This document shows, piece after piece, positions 8,945 to 17,879 of a DNA stretch of 64,000 nt. Source of the stretch: Terebella lapidaria (lineage: Eukaryota; Annelida; Polychaeta; Terebellida; Terebellidae). Location: assembly GCA_949152475.1 (NCBI GenBank), contig OX424569.1, positions 30,673,950-30,737,949 on the forward strand, in the 5' to 3' direction. Each line of letters begins with the position of its first letter. The first letter of the stretch is position 1. The position numbers and the translations under genes are program-made. Under the pieces are notes generated by a model. The model made no database searches, was not told the origin of the DNA, and was given only the letters and a program-made list of their open reading frames with translations.

Positions 8945-11900
8945 CTACTGCTCGTAGTCCGCCAGGTATGCAGGTGGCCTGACCCTTCTTCCCGCTCTCG
9001 ATTGGGTTGGCTCTTCAAATAGGCGAGTCAGGCCCCAGTCATCATGGATCTCTGATGTCTCTTGATCCCTTTGCCGGCCCCGACCTTGATTTCGGGGTCC
9101 ATCTGGAACTTGTTCGAGTTCTAGATCTGGGTCTGCTTGTTCACATTCCGGATCTGGATCTTGGTCCAATGTTACTGAAGTTCCCCTGTCTCTTTCTTCA
9201 CTCAGCAGCTGTTGACGCCTCCGCCGGACCCATAAAGGAATATCCCGGTCTTCACAAATGCGTAACCGATCGTGGTGGAGTATGGACTTCCTCTTCCGAG
9301 ATTCCACCTCGTAGAGGATAGGCGACACTACGCGGGTCACCAGGAAGGGACCCACAAACACCGGCTGCAATTTTGCGCTCTGGCCCGGCTTGGTGGCACT
9401 GTCCAACTTGTAGACGAGGTCTCCGACCTCGAAGAGTCGTTCCCGCACACGAACGTCATACTGTTCCTTTTGGCGAACCAGTGACTTTTTAAGGACTTGT
9501 CGGGCAGATTCCTGAGCATCCTGCAGACGCTCGAGTAATTGCTTGACATAATCTGGTGGATCTTGGGTAGCTCGGTCTTGGATGCCGAAGATCTGAGATG
9601 CCAGGGAGATCTCTCGCCCCAGCATAAGCATATTTGGGGTGAACCCGGTGGTGCGGTTGACGGTTCCCCGGATAGCCATTCCAATGAGCGAGAGATGTTT
9701 GTCCCAATCCTTTTGGGTGCCTTTCAGATAACATCGTATTGTTTGCAGGATCGTCCGGTTGTAACGCTCCACCTGTCCATTTGCTGACGGACGATATGGC
9801 GTAGTTCGGGTCTTGGTAATCTCCAGGACTCGACACAGCTCAGCAAACAGCGCCGACTGGAAATTACGACCCTGGTCACTATGGATAAAATGGGGAATGC
9901 CGAATCTACAGATGAAATTGTCGATCAGTGCCTGACAAGTGACTTCAGCAGTTTGTTGCGGAACAGGGTAGAGCTCGACCCATTTTGTGTATTGATCGAC
10001 GAGTACCAGGATGTAGCGATTACCACAGTTGGACTCCACAAAAGGACCCATGAAGTCGAGGTGGACACGTTCCATTGGGTAACCGGCATGAAAGGTGGTC
10101 AATGCAGCCTTCGCTTTCTTAGACGGACGCTTGTTGGTGTTGCATGTCTTGCAGGTCCGCACATACAGTTCACAGTCACGCTGCATCAGATACCAGTAAC
10201 AGGACGTTTGTAATCGAAGCAAGGTCTTGTGTTGCCCAAAATGTCCTGAAGATTTTACGTCATGGGCCAGGCGTAATGCCTCGTCTTTCAATTCTTCAGG
10301 CACCACAAGCTTTCTGGTCACTCGATTAGCTTCTTCCCAGGAGTAGTACAGTACACCGTCTACCAGAGACAGCTGGCGTCTCAAGTTCCACAAGTACTTT
10401 GTACCTCGCCCATACAGGGTCAGCTCGGCTTGATCAGGTGTTCGAGAGTCACGGAGCCAGCTCATGATGGGCTCTAGTACGGGATCTTTTGATTGTAGGC
10501 CCTCTAGCTCTGTTGTTGTGTAAGCGGAGATGAGGGCAATTGGTTCCTGGCCCTCTGAGACACTGACCTCTCGAATCGCAAGAGGTACGACATCATCTAC
10601 ATCCTCGTGAAATCTCTTCCATTGGCTATGGACTTTGGAGCAATATTGACAACCCCCACAGGGCAGATGCTGCAGCTCAGCACCAGCCCGATAACAGTCA
10701 CACTCCTTGTCTAGTGTTGGATAGCGGCTGAGGACATCAGCGTTGACGTGTAGACGACCACTCCTATGGGCGATGGTCATATCATATTGGCTCAACTCCT
10801 CGAGCCAACGAGCCAGTTGACCCTCCGGCCGCTTAAACCTCATCAGCCAGATCAAACTGTGGTGATCCGTTCTGATGATAAAGGCACGTCCAAGCAAGTA
10901 ATGGCGAAACTGCCTCGTGAATTTCACCACGGCTAACAGTTCTTTGCGTGTCGTGCAATACTTGCGTTGAGCCGGGTCGAGAGAATTAGCTGCATAGGCG
11001 ATGGTTCGCTCCTTGCCATCTTGGACTTGGGAAAGTTCAGCGCCTATGGCATAGTCGGAGGCATCCGTATCCAGGATGAATTGGTCTTCAGAGTTGGGAA
11101 ACGCCAACACAGGTGCCGTCAAAGCCAGATGTTTGAGATGGTCAAAGGCCTCCTGGTGAGCCGCACTCCAGATGAACGACACTTTCTTGGAAGTGAGCTG
11201 GTACAGCAGATCAGTCAGCTGGGAGTAGCGTGGTATGAACTGACGGTGATAGTTCATAAATCCAAGAAAGGATTCGAGGTCCTTCTTGGTCTTGGGCGCT
11301 TCCCAATTCCGTATGGCTTCCAGCTTCTGATCAGATATCCGCATACCTTCCCCACTGACGTGTCGGCCCAAAAAATCAACAGATGTTTGGAACAGTTCAC
11401 ATTTCCGAGGTTTCAGCTTTAGTTGGAACTGCTGCATCCGTTGGAAAACCGTTTCCAGGTTCTGGATGTTGTCCTCAAAGGAGCTTCCCAGGACGATAAT
11501 ATCATCCAAATAGGCTAACACCTGCTTCCATTCCAACCCTCGTAAAACCAGTGTCATGACTCTCATGAAAGTTGCTGGGGCATTGCAAAGGCCGAAGCCC
11601 ATTCTCACATGTTCGAACAGCCCGTAGCGAGTGATGAAGGCAGTTTTGGCCCGGTCTTCTGGACGTATCTGGATCTGCCAGTACCCTGACGCCAGGTCGA
11701 GAGTACTGAAGTATTTGGCCCCGTAGAGCGTGTCCATGCACTGGTCGATTCTCGGCAATGGAAAGGAGTCTTTGATGGTCTTAGTGTTGAGGCCCCGGTA
11801 GTCTATACAATAGCGTACCGAGCCGTCTTTTTTCCGGATTAGCACTGGAGCTGACGCCCACTCTGAGTTGGAGGGTTGAATGACGCCGAATTCCAACATC

Positions 11901-13183
11901 TTCTTCAAGTGGCCTTGTTCCTCATTTTCAAACCCCAGTGGCGTTCTCCGCATTCTTTCTCTGACTGGAGGCGTTCCATCCGTGATAATGCCATGTTCCA
12001 CAGCCGTGAAATTGCCCAGGTCAAAATCGTCTCGTGCAAATGCACTGGCATATGTATTCAGCAGTTGACGTGCCTGCTCTTTCTGGGTTGACGTCAGGAG
12101 TGTGGTACTCTTTTCATAGAGACCACGAAGGTGCTCAGGTAGCTCTCCAGTTGACTCTTGGGAGACCTGTTGGATTTCTGCTGAAAACTCGGTCTTGTCC
12201 TCAATCCGAGGGTCTTCCAAGTCGAAAGCTGTGCCAATCAGTTGCTTGTGACGCAGTGTGATGTAGCGATCTGTTACATTCATCACACAAACTGGCACAT
12301 CCCTGTTGTTATCTACGACCAGTTTCGGAATTAGTAGTCCATCTGTGACCATGACAGGTTCTATGATCAGCCCGTCCTGCTGGACTGTAGGACCTGACAC
12401 AAAACAGTTTACTCTCCGGACGCTGTTAGGTGCGATCACAGTTCGTTTTTTCATCAATACTTGTCGAACCAGGTGTTTGTTTTGATGACGGTCAAACTGT
12501 GACATGGCTGGGATAACCTCCCCAGGAATGACCATGACATTACTGTTGAAGTCAATGATACATTCATGACGATGTAGAAAATCATGTCCTAGCAGCATGT
12601 CGTCCTCTATGTTGGCGCCAATGAGATCAGTGCGGAAAACCTTGGTTCCCAGCTGTAACGGCACATTCCGGAACACGATCCCTCCTTCCTTCTTTCCAAA
12701 GGCTCCCGTTAATCGGATGTGTTCCCCACTCTGCCTTAGTTTAAGCTTGTCTGCGACTGCCGGTTTGATGAGAGTTACCTCTGCAGCCGTGTCAACGATC
12801 GCTTCCAGCTGGGATCCCTCAATGACCACTGGCACCGACATATTCCAGGGCTTGCCTTTTGTGTTCCCGGGTTCCCTTCCATTACTTTCCTTGGTTTCCA
12901 TCAGAGCTCCAGTTTCATCCTGTCGATGTACATCTTGATCCACGAACAAAGCAGAAGGAGAATCCCGCCACTCCGAACATGGATCCCGGTGCTTCGGATT
13001 AACTGTTTCTCTGACTTGTCCTGGGTGATCCACAATTGGCACAGAGGGAAAATCCCACTGGTCCGCACATGGATCCTGCTGTTCTGAACTTGACCAGTCA
13101 TCACCTGCCCGGCTGGGTACGGGACCAGTTTGAACCCCAGGATCAGTTGACAAAACAGAGGGAGCATCCCACCGCATCGACAA
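8945..13183 (-). CDS. pol: pol polyprotein: protease, reverse transcriptase, RNase H, integrase, copy 1
   Basis: Numbering is from the codon at 13183, a TTG. The open frame actually extends upstream to a TAG at 13346-13348, and the first ATG is at 13177. The protease has DTAAEVTL (D131) and LLGHDF (197-202). The RT has LDLASG (D496) and YLDD (558-561). RNase H has D705, E748 and D773. A Cys-rich linker (CDC, then CGGCQYC, about 828-848) precedes the integrase. The integrase has the HHCC finger H974, H981, C1011, C1014, and the DDE triad D1043, D1103, E1139 (Dx35E). A GPF motif (1278-1280) and an acidic tail follow; no chromodomain is seen. The frame is -1 relative to gag and overlaps it by 85 nt, so a Gag-Pol fusion by frameshifting is likely. 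Catalytic residues are intact, so it is expected to be active. Confidence 0.95.
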   Translation of the reverse strand: MSMRWDAPSVLSTDPGVQTGPVPSRAGDDWSSSEQQDPCADQWDFPSVPIVDHPGQVRETVNPKHRDPCSEWRDSPSALFVDQDVHRQDETGALMETKESNGREPGNTKGKPWNMSVPVVIEGSQLEAIVDTAAEVTLIKPAVADKLKLRQSGEHIRLTGAFGKKEGGIVFRNVPLQLGTKVFRTDLIGANIEDDMLLGHDFLHRHECIIDFNSNVMVIPGEVIPAMSQFDRHQNKHLVRQVLMKKRTVIAPNSVRRVNCFVSGPTVQQDGLIIEPVMVTDGLLIPKLVVDNNRDVPVCVMNVTDRYITLRHKQLIGTAFDLEDPRIEDKTEFSAEIQQVSQESTGELPEHLRGLYEKSTTLLTSTQKEQARQLLNTYASAFARDDFDLGNFTAVEHGIITDGTPPVRERMRRTPLGFENEEQGHLKKMLEFGVIQPSNSEWASAPVLIRKKDGSVRYCIDYRGLNTKTIKDSFPLPRIDQCMDTLYGAKYFSTLDLASGYWQIQIRPEDRAKTAFITRYGLFEHVRMGFGLCNAPATFMRVMTLVLRGLEWKQVLAYLDDIIVLGSSFEDNIQNLETVFQRMQQFQLKLKPRKCELFQTSVDFLGRHVSGEGMRISDQKLEAIRNWEAPKTKKDLESFLGFMNYHRQFIPRYSQLTDLLYQLTSKKVSFIWSAAHQEAFDHLKHLALTAPVLAFPNSEDQFILDTDASDYAIGAELSQVQDGKERTIAYAANSLDPAQRKYCTTRKELLAVVKFTRQFRHYLLGRAFIIRTDHHSLIWLMRFKRPEGQLARWLEELSQYDMTIAHRSGRLHVNADVLSRYPTLDKECDCYRAGAELQHLPCGGCQYCSKVHSQWKRFHEDVDDVVPLAIREVSVSEGQEPIALISAYTTTELEGLQSKDPVLEPIMSWLRDSRTPDQAELTLYGRGTKYLWNLRRQLSLVDGVLYYSWEEANRVTRKLVVPEELKDEALRLAHDVKSSGHFGQHKTLLRLQTSCYWYLMQRDCELYVRTCKTCNTNKRPSKKAKAALTTFHAGYPMERVHLDFMGPFVESNCGNRYILVLVDQYTKWVELYPVPQQTAEVTCQALIDNFICRFGIPHFIHSDQGRNFQSALFAELCRVLEITKTRTTPYRPSANGQVERYNRTILQTIRCYLKGTQKDWDKHLSLIGMAIRGTVNRTTGFTPNMLMLGREISLASQIFGIQDRATQDPPDYVKQLLERLQDAQESARQVLKKSLVRQKEQYDVRVRERLFEVGDLVYKLDSATKPGQSAKLQPVFVGPFLVTRVVSPILYEVESRKRKSILHHDRLRICEDRDIPLWVRRRRQQLLSEERDRGTSVTLDQDPDPECEQADPDLELEQVPDGPRNQGRGRQRDQETSEIHDDWGLTRLFEEPTQSRAGRRVRPPAYLADYEQ

Positions 13184-13260
13184 CTGACCCAGACATTCAG
13201 AATCGGCCAGCTCTTCTGTCGCTGGGATTGGGCCCTGCTGAGAGTAGGTTGACGATCGCC

Positions 13261-15393
13261 CTACTTCGTCAACCCGTTGGAGTTTGACGCCTGGTTTGAG
13301 CGAGTAGGCGAGGCACCTGCACGATATCGGTTGGGACAGTCTCGGCTAAGATGAGGGCCTCCACAGACATAACAACCTCTGTCATGGTTCTGAGCCGAAG
13401 ATGACGCTGAAGCTGGACTTCCAAGCCTCCTTGGTGAAGATTGTTTATCACAATCCCGTGCAAAGTGGTTGCCACCACATCGGAAACATCCTGTTCCGGC
13501 CCGAGATGTGGGTGGTGGTGACCTAGCAGGTCGGTTAGGTGACAAAGCCTGCTGGTATCGCTGTGGTGATGACGAGCGATCTTGCAGAGATCTTGATCTG
13601 GGATCCTTGCTTGGGCAATTTGATGCGAAATGCCCAGGGTTTCCGCACCTGAAACAAACATCCTTGGGAGCAGCCCCTGGTTGCTGACGAGTCGGTGTAG
13701 ACTCTCGGGTGCTGTTTTCACGCCGATCCATTAGTAGATCACAGAGACGCTCCACGAGCGTGTTGAGATCAGATTGTTGAGATCGCTGAGGCGAGACAGC
13801 CCGAATGGTTCTCGATTCTGGTGAGTAACCTGGATCTTCAAAGGTTACTTGACGAGCAGGGTGATGCTTGCCTTGATTGAAGGTCTTCTGATTTTGCAGA
13901 GAGCTCTTCACATATTTCAGTGCCTTGCTGATGTTCCGAGGATTTTTCTCGGCGGCTCTGAAGGCTGCGGCCTTTTCCTTGCACCCTCTGAGGAAGCATT
14001 CTACGGCCAAGGGGTTTATCATGTTGTGGGGAGCATTCGGATACCCATCAACGACAAGTCGGTAGACCCGATCCGCAAATTCATCAAGATCCTCCCCTTC
14101 TTCTTGCAACGTTGAAGTCAGCTGCTTCCTGACAAGTGAGGCTGGGTCTTTCTGGCCATATCTTTTCTTCAGGGCCTTGATCAACTCATCGTATGGCTTC
14201 CTACCCAGAGATGACCTTGACTGTAGGAACTCGATTGCTTTGTCCCGCAGACAGAGAAGCAATTTCTCCTTCTTAGTTTTGTTCCCCCAGCGGTACATCT
14301 TCGCCATACGTTTAAATTGGAAGTAGAAGCTACTCCAATTCTTGGATTCGCCGTGGAATGTAGCGAGTTTTGGTGTAGGGTCTTTGCTGCCTCTACGCTG
14401 CTGCGGCTCCTCCTCGCTATCATCATCACTGGTTTCGTCCGAATCCAAATAATCATCTTCACTCTCACTGCTGTCTGACTCAGAGCTGGATCTCGGCTTT
14501 CTCCGTTTGAGCTTGGGAGAGAGTGGCTCCTGCCTGTGGTCAGCACGCGGCTGTCTTTCCTTTGGGAGATCTTGCCGCTCCAAGTGTCTTGGATTGACTG
14601 GCTTGGTCGATGACTTCCCCAAACCCTGGGTTTCCTGTTGAAGACCGGCCGTCTTCCGTTGCTTGGTGACAGACTTGACCTTCTCGGTCCTCGGTTTTGC
14701 ACCAGCATACACTCCATCTTCTGGGAATCCAAGACGGCTCACGTAGCGCTCATGATCCGACAATGGCTTAATGTCACGATTAATCTCTCGCTCTAGCATG
14801 GATTCCATCTTCCATTGCTTCCCAGGAGCAGAATCCGGCTGGATGTTCGAGAAGTTGTGTTCATCTGGCTCACACTCTCCAAATTTAGCTGGTTGTTGCT
14901 GCCCCTGATGTGATGTAGGCAGAGACCAGTTTGGCTGCGACTGAGGCACCGGAAATGGTGGTTGTTGAGTGACTTGTGGTGGCGGCTGGAAACGGAGAGA
15001 TTTTATCAGGTCGGTCATGTCGGTCCTGAGCTGTTTCATTTCATTCGACAGCTTATCGAATCCTTTTGCCGTCTCATCCCTCAGTTGATGTAGTCCCGCC
15101 TTTGTAGCATACTGTTGGTCCATTCCAGATTCTGTACCTGTAGTCATTCCTGATGATTCATCACTAGCAGACGTACCTTCTGGAATAGGTTGGAGGACAC
15201 CAGATGCCATCAACTCGGTGAAGTGTCGACTGGGCAAATTGGTTACAGTAACCAATTGCAGCAGATCAATCTCCTTGTCGGGAGACTGGATTTTAGCTAT
15301 CTCCCTAGCTTTTTGTTTCCCAATCTGAGGCAACTTCTGAAGTTCCTCCACTGAAGCCTTATTTATATCCATGCTCACAATGTTCCCTACCAC
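13261..15393 (-). CDS. gag: gag polyprotein with N-terminal HhH motif and three zinc knuckles, copy 1 (710 aa)
   Basis: Residues 9-35 (DINKASVEELQKLPQIGKQK, then AREIAKI) fit a ComEA-like helix-hairpin-helix. A coiled-coil-like stretch lies at 100-133, a Pro/Gln-rich region at 136-168, and a basic then very acidic Ser-rich region at 290-330. A capsid-like helical region spans about 345-500 (WSSFYFQFKRMAKMYRW, later LDEFADRVYRLV). Three CCHC knuckles start at C580 (CX2CX4HX4C), C636 and C674 (both CX2CX3HX4C). The gene ends TAG at 13261-13263 and overlaps the -1 pol frame. It is the structural particle protein. Copy 2 differs by G100E. The ATG at 15393 follows the AT-rich leader and the HhH begins at once, so this start is plausible; another ATG lies at codon 8. 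Confidence 0.93.
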   Translation of the reverse strand: MVGNIVSMDINKASVEELQKLPQIGKQKAREIAKIQSPDKEIDLLQLVTVTNLPSRHFTELMASGVLQPIPEGTSASDESSGMTTGTESGMDQQYATKAGLHQLRDETAKGFDKLSNEMKQLRTDMTDLIKSLRFQPPPQVTQQPPFPVPQSQPNWSLPTSHQGQQQPAKFGECEPDEHNFSNIQPDSAPGKQWKMESMLEREINRDIKPLSDHERYVSRLGFPEDGVYAGAKPRTEKVKSVTKQRKTAGLQQETQGLGKSSTKPVNPRHLERQDLPKERQPRADHRQEPLSPKLKRRKPRSSSESDSSESEDDYLDSDETSDDDSEEEPQQRRGSKDPTPKLATFHGESKNWSSFYFQFKRMAKMYRWGNKTKKEKLLLCLRDKAIEFLQSRSSLGRKPYDELIKALKKRYGQKDPASLVRKQLTSTLQEEGEDLDEFADRVYRLVVDGYPNAPHNMINPLAVECFLRGCKEKAAAFRAAEKNPRNISKALKYVKSSLQNQKTFNQGKHHPARQVTFEDPGYSPESRTIRAVSPQRSQQSDLNTLVERLCDLLMDRRENSTRESTPTRQQPGAAPKDVCFRCGNPGHFASNCPSKDPRSRSLQDRSSSPQRYQQALSPNRPARSPPPTSRAGTGCFRCGGNHFARDCDKQSSPRRLGSPASASSSAQNHDRGCYVCGGPHLSRDCPNRYRAGASPTRSNQASNSNGLTK

Positions 15394-17026
15394 AGTTACA
15401 ATAATTGTAATTATTAACCTGTTTGATCTTTACCTACGAGGTTACAATAGGAATTCACCTATACCGATTTTATAATTATTATACACTAGTTACTGTATAT
15501 TTATATCCAAATTACCTATTGTAAATTACAATAATTCTTTTAGTGGCTGTAACAATTACATACAATAGGTATATAATGAATAGTCTGGTTTAACTGTTTA
15601 CACCAATATCAATATTGAAAAACACGAATATGGATACACTTATAAATACCAATTACTTTAATAACATATACGTGATGTAAGCTCGAGTACGTGTCAAAAT
15701 ACAATGACTGTTTACATTAACATACAATCGATAAATACATGCAAATACTGAATATAATCAATACATATACAATATTCAATCAATACACACAATTCTTGAG
15801 TTTATAACTCAATAAATATTACAAGCAAGCAATAAATAATACAACACACAAATAATTATCACATCACATGCAAGACAATTATTACATAATCATTTTGATA
15901 TCACAATGACACCGTAGTATAATACTAGTCTTGTTCAGTATTAGTACCACTTAAGTAAGCGATTTGGTCACTGTTGATGATTCAACAATTTTGTTTGCTT
16001 CAGTTGATGTGTGCGGATACCAATGTCAGCGAATAATTATGATGGGTTCAAAGTATTACACATATAAATTATATAATGACAATTTCACAACAGATCCACT
16101 TAATTTGTCACTAATTGTGGCAAGCAATAATTTTGAACTGTATGTTATTGATAACTTACTGGTCACGAAATCAATGTAAGTATCAGAGTGTATCTCACAC
16201 CACACCTAAATTAACAAGTGACCCGAAATTATTTACTGGGAAAGTAGCAAAGTCCAAAAATACAATTACCAATGAATCTGTTGGGAAAGGTACACAAATA
16301 ATATTTGATCAGTATATTGTGGAATGAATATGATGTAGATCTAGTTATGAGCTAAATGTAGCTAAATGTATAGGTATTGTGTCAATCAATCTATGATTAC
16401 CGCGAAAATACTCAGGAATTCAGCAAAGTAATAACTATTTACTAAAGTATTGTAATATGTATGGTTACAACATTGTCACGACAGACACATTACGGTATTC
16501 ATCACGAATTGTGACAATATAGAATGATTTGCAATAAATTATCAGTCACTTGGTTGAATTAATACTAGAGTGTAAGTCACACCAACTTTAAATCAGCAAA
16601 TGACCAAACACAATTCTATAAGCCGTGAAAATTTATACGGATTTATCAATGAGTCTGTTGGGAATAATACACGCACAGTTGTTGACTGTATGTCCAAACT
16701 TGGTGACTGTAATCTAACCAAAACTGTCAACTATTTTCTATTACTGTGATTGTAATGTTATTGAATAGGAAGGACAACTTGCAAAGTCAAATTTGTAAAC
16801 AGTATTGAATACACACGATATTGGATTTGAAATGGATATGGTGAATTCTACACGGTACGGTGGAAAATTTCAATACATGCGCTCACACTGGTGACCTAGT
16901 TTTAATCCGCATGTGGAAATCACACCTGCGGTCAATCATGCGTGAAGCAAAAAATGTCTGGCCGGATTTTTCACGAATTTTCAATCCGATGACAATCTGG
17001 TTTTCCAGGCGACATATACACTTTTA
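15394..17026 (-). other. AT-rich 5' leader of retrotransposon copy 1
   Basis: This is 1.6 kb between the PBS and gag, much more AT-rich than the coding region, with only short unrelated open frames on the opposite strand. It should hold the packaging signal and a splice donor if ORF3 is made from a spliced RNA. I could not identify either with confidence. Confidence 0.7.
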
Positions 17027-17037
17027 TTCTGACACCA
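17027..17037 (-). other. Primer-binding site, tRNA-Leu type, copy 1
   Basis: One base inside the 5' LTR the sense strand reads TGGTGTCAGAA. This is complementary to the 3' end (TTCTGACA plus CCA) known for some metazoan tRNA-Leu species. The match then stops at about 11 nt, shorter than the usual 18 nt. Confidence 0.7.
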
Positions 17038-17038
17038 A

Positions 17039-17304
17039 TGTTGTAAAACACTGATGTATATATGTTGACAATTACCTTGCTTAGGCAAGTGTCGCAGATG
17101 AGACGAATCCTCGGCTGCAAGTAGAATCAGGCTGCGGTGTGCGAGCGTTCTTCGTGCTTTCAGTCCAAGGGTTCACATTCGTCTGACTTGCGTTTCCCGG
17201 GCCCCGGCTGTAGGGCTTTCCCCGATTACGTCCTACCCGCTGTGGTGATGCTGATTGGCTTGTTGGATTGGGACTCGCTAATTTACGGATGCAGTTTCAC
17301 AACA
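17039..17304 (-). repeat. LTR2 (266 bp), shared between the two retrotransposon copies
   Basis: It serves as 5' LTR of copy 1 (PBS on its left side on the plus strand) and 3' LTR of copy 2 (PPT on its right side). It has TGTTGT..ACAACA ends and I see it as identical to LTR1 and LTR3. Sharing one LTR is the signature of LTR-LTR unequal recombination or of a concatemeric insertion. Confidence 0.95.
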
Positions 17305-17313
17305 TCCTCCCCC
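17305..17313 (-). other. Polypurine tract (PPT), copy 2
   Basis: GGGGGAGGA on the sense strand, directly abutting LTR2, as in copy 1. Confidence 0.8.
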
Positions 17314-17402
17314 GTTTTGAAGGATTCCGGACTATCCTGTTGAAAGCTAGAGGAAATACTGGTGGGCGTTCTGAAGAAGGACGAATACACGGACTAATGT
17401 GT

Positions 17403-17723
17403 GACCATTAAAACTCGTAAAACTGTAGTGATGACATTCGTGAACTAAACAGGCAACCTAGCCTAACCTCTGTGTACTCCTCAGAATCAGGGGGAATATC
17501 CCACCAACCCAAAGGGGGGCAGAGTTACAATACTGAACAGCGGCAATACTGAATGGTAACAATATATACATGAACTCAACTTGTTACAACTCGTAACTCT
17601 GAATAATACTGGATAACATGATAAAACAATTCAGCCTGTTACAACTCGTAACCCTGGCTACGTGGAACCTTAAAACCATAAAAACTACCACCATGACAAA
17701 CTTCCTGGTTACTACTCGTAACT
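17403..17723 (-). repeat. 3' untranslated region with repeated GTTACAACTCGTAAC motif, copy 2
   Basis: The same motif array as in copy 1. Strong copies lie at 17583-17597, 17638-17652 and 17708-17722, with a weak copy near 17409. Confidence 0.7.
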
Positions 17724-17879
17724 GAAAATCCACTTGATTTTACATACACCCTCTGTAGCGACCTTACCTCCATCCCAGGCAGAGGCAAAATGCCGCCATC
17801 CCAGGACAGCTTCCAGCCACTACAGGAACAAATTTTAAATGAATTTCAGGCACACAATACATATATATATCACAATCGA

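Larger units (their letters stand above)
6336..17304 (-). mobile_element. Ty3/Gypsy-type LTR retrotransposon, copy 1, with TatD ORF (10,969 bp)
   Basis: On the minus strand the order is 5' LTR (LTR2), tRNA-Leu-type PBS, 1.6-kb AT-rich leader, gag, pol, ORF3 with a TatD hydrolase domain, a 3' untranslated region with repeated motifs, PPT, and 3' LTR (LTR1). Pol order is PR-RT-RNaseH-IN, diagnostic of Gypsy-type elements. All three ORFs are intact. LTR2 is shared with copy 2, giving a tandem array with a 10,703-bp period. No short target-site duplication is visible; instead the array is flanked by two copies of the 1254-bp segment F. Confidence 0.95.

Noticed and set aside
7087..15396. Many plus-strand and alternative-frame open frames of 60-180 codons across gag, pol and ORF3 (and their repeats at 17790-26096)
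   Set aside because: They are antisense or out-of-frame shadows of the three retrotransposon genes, with no domains of their own.
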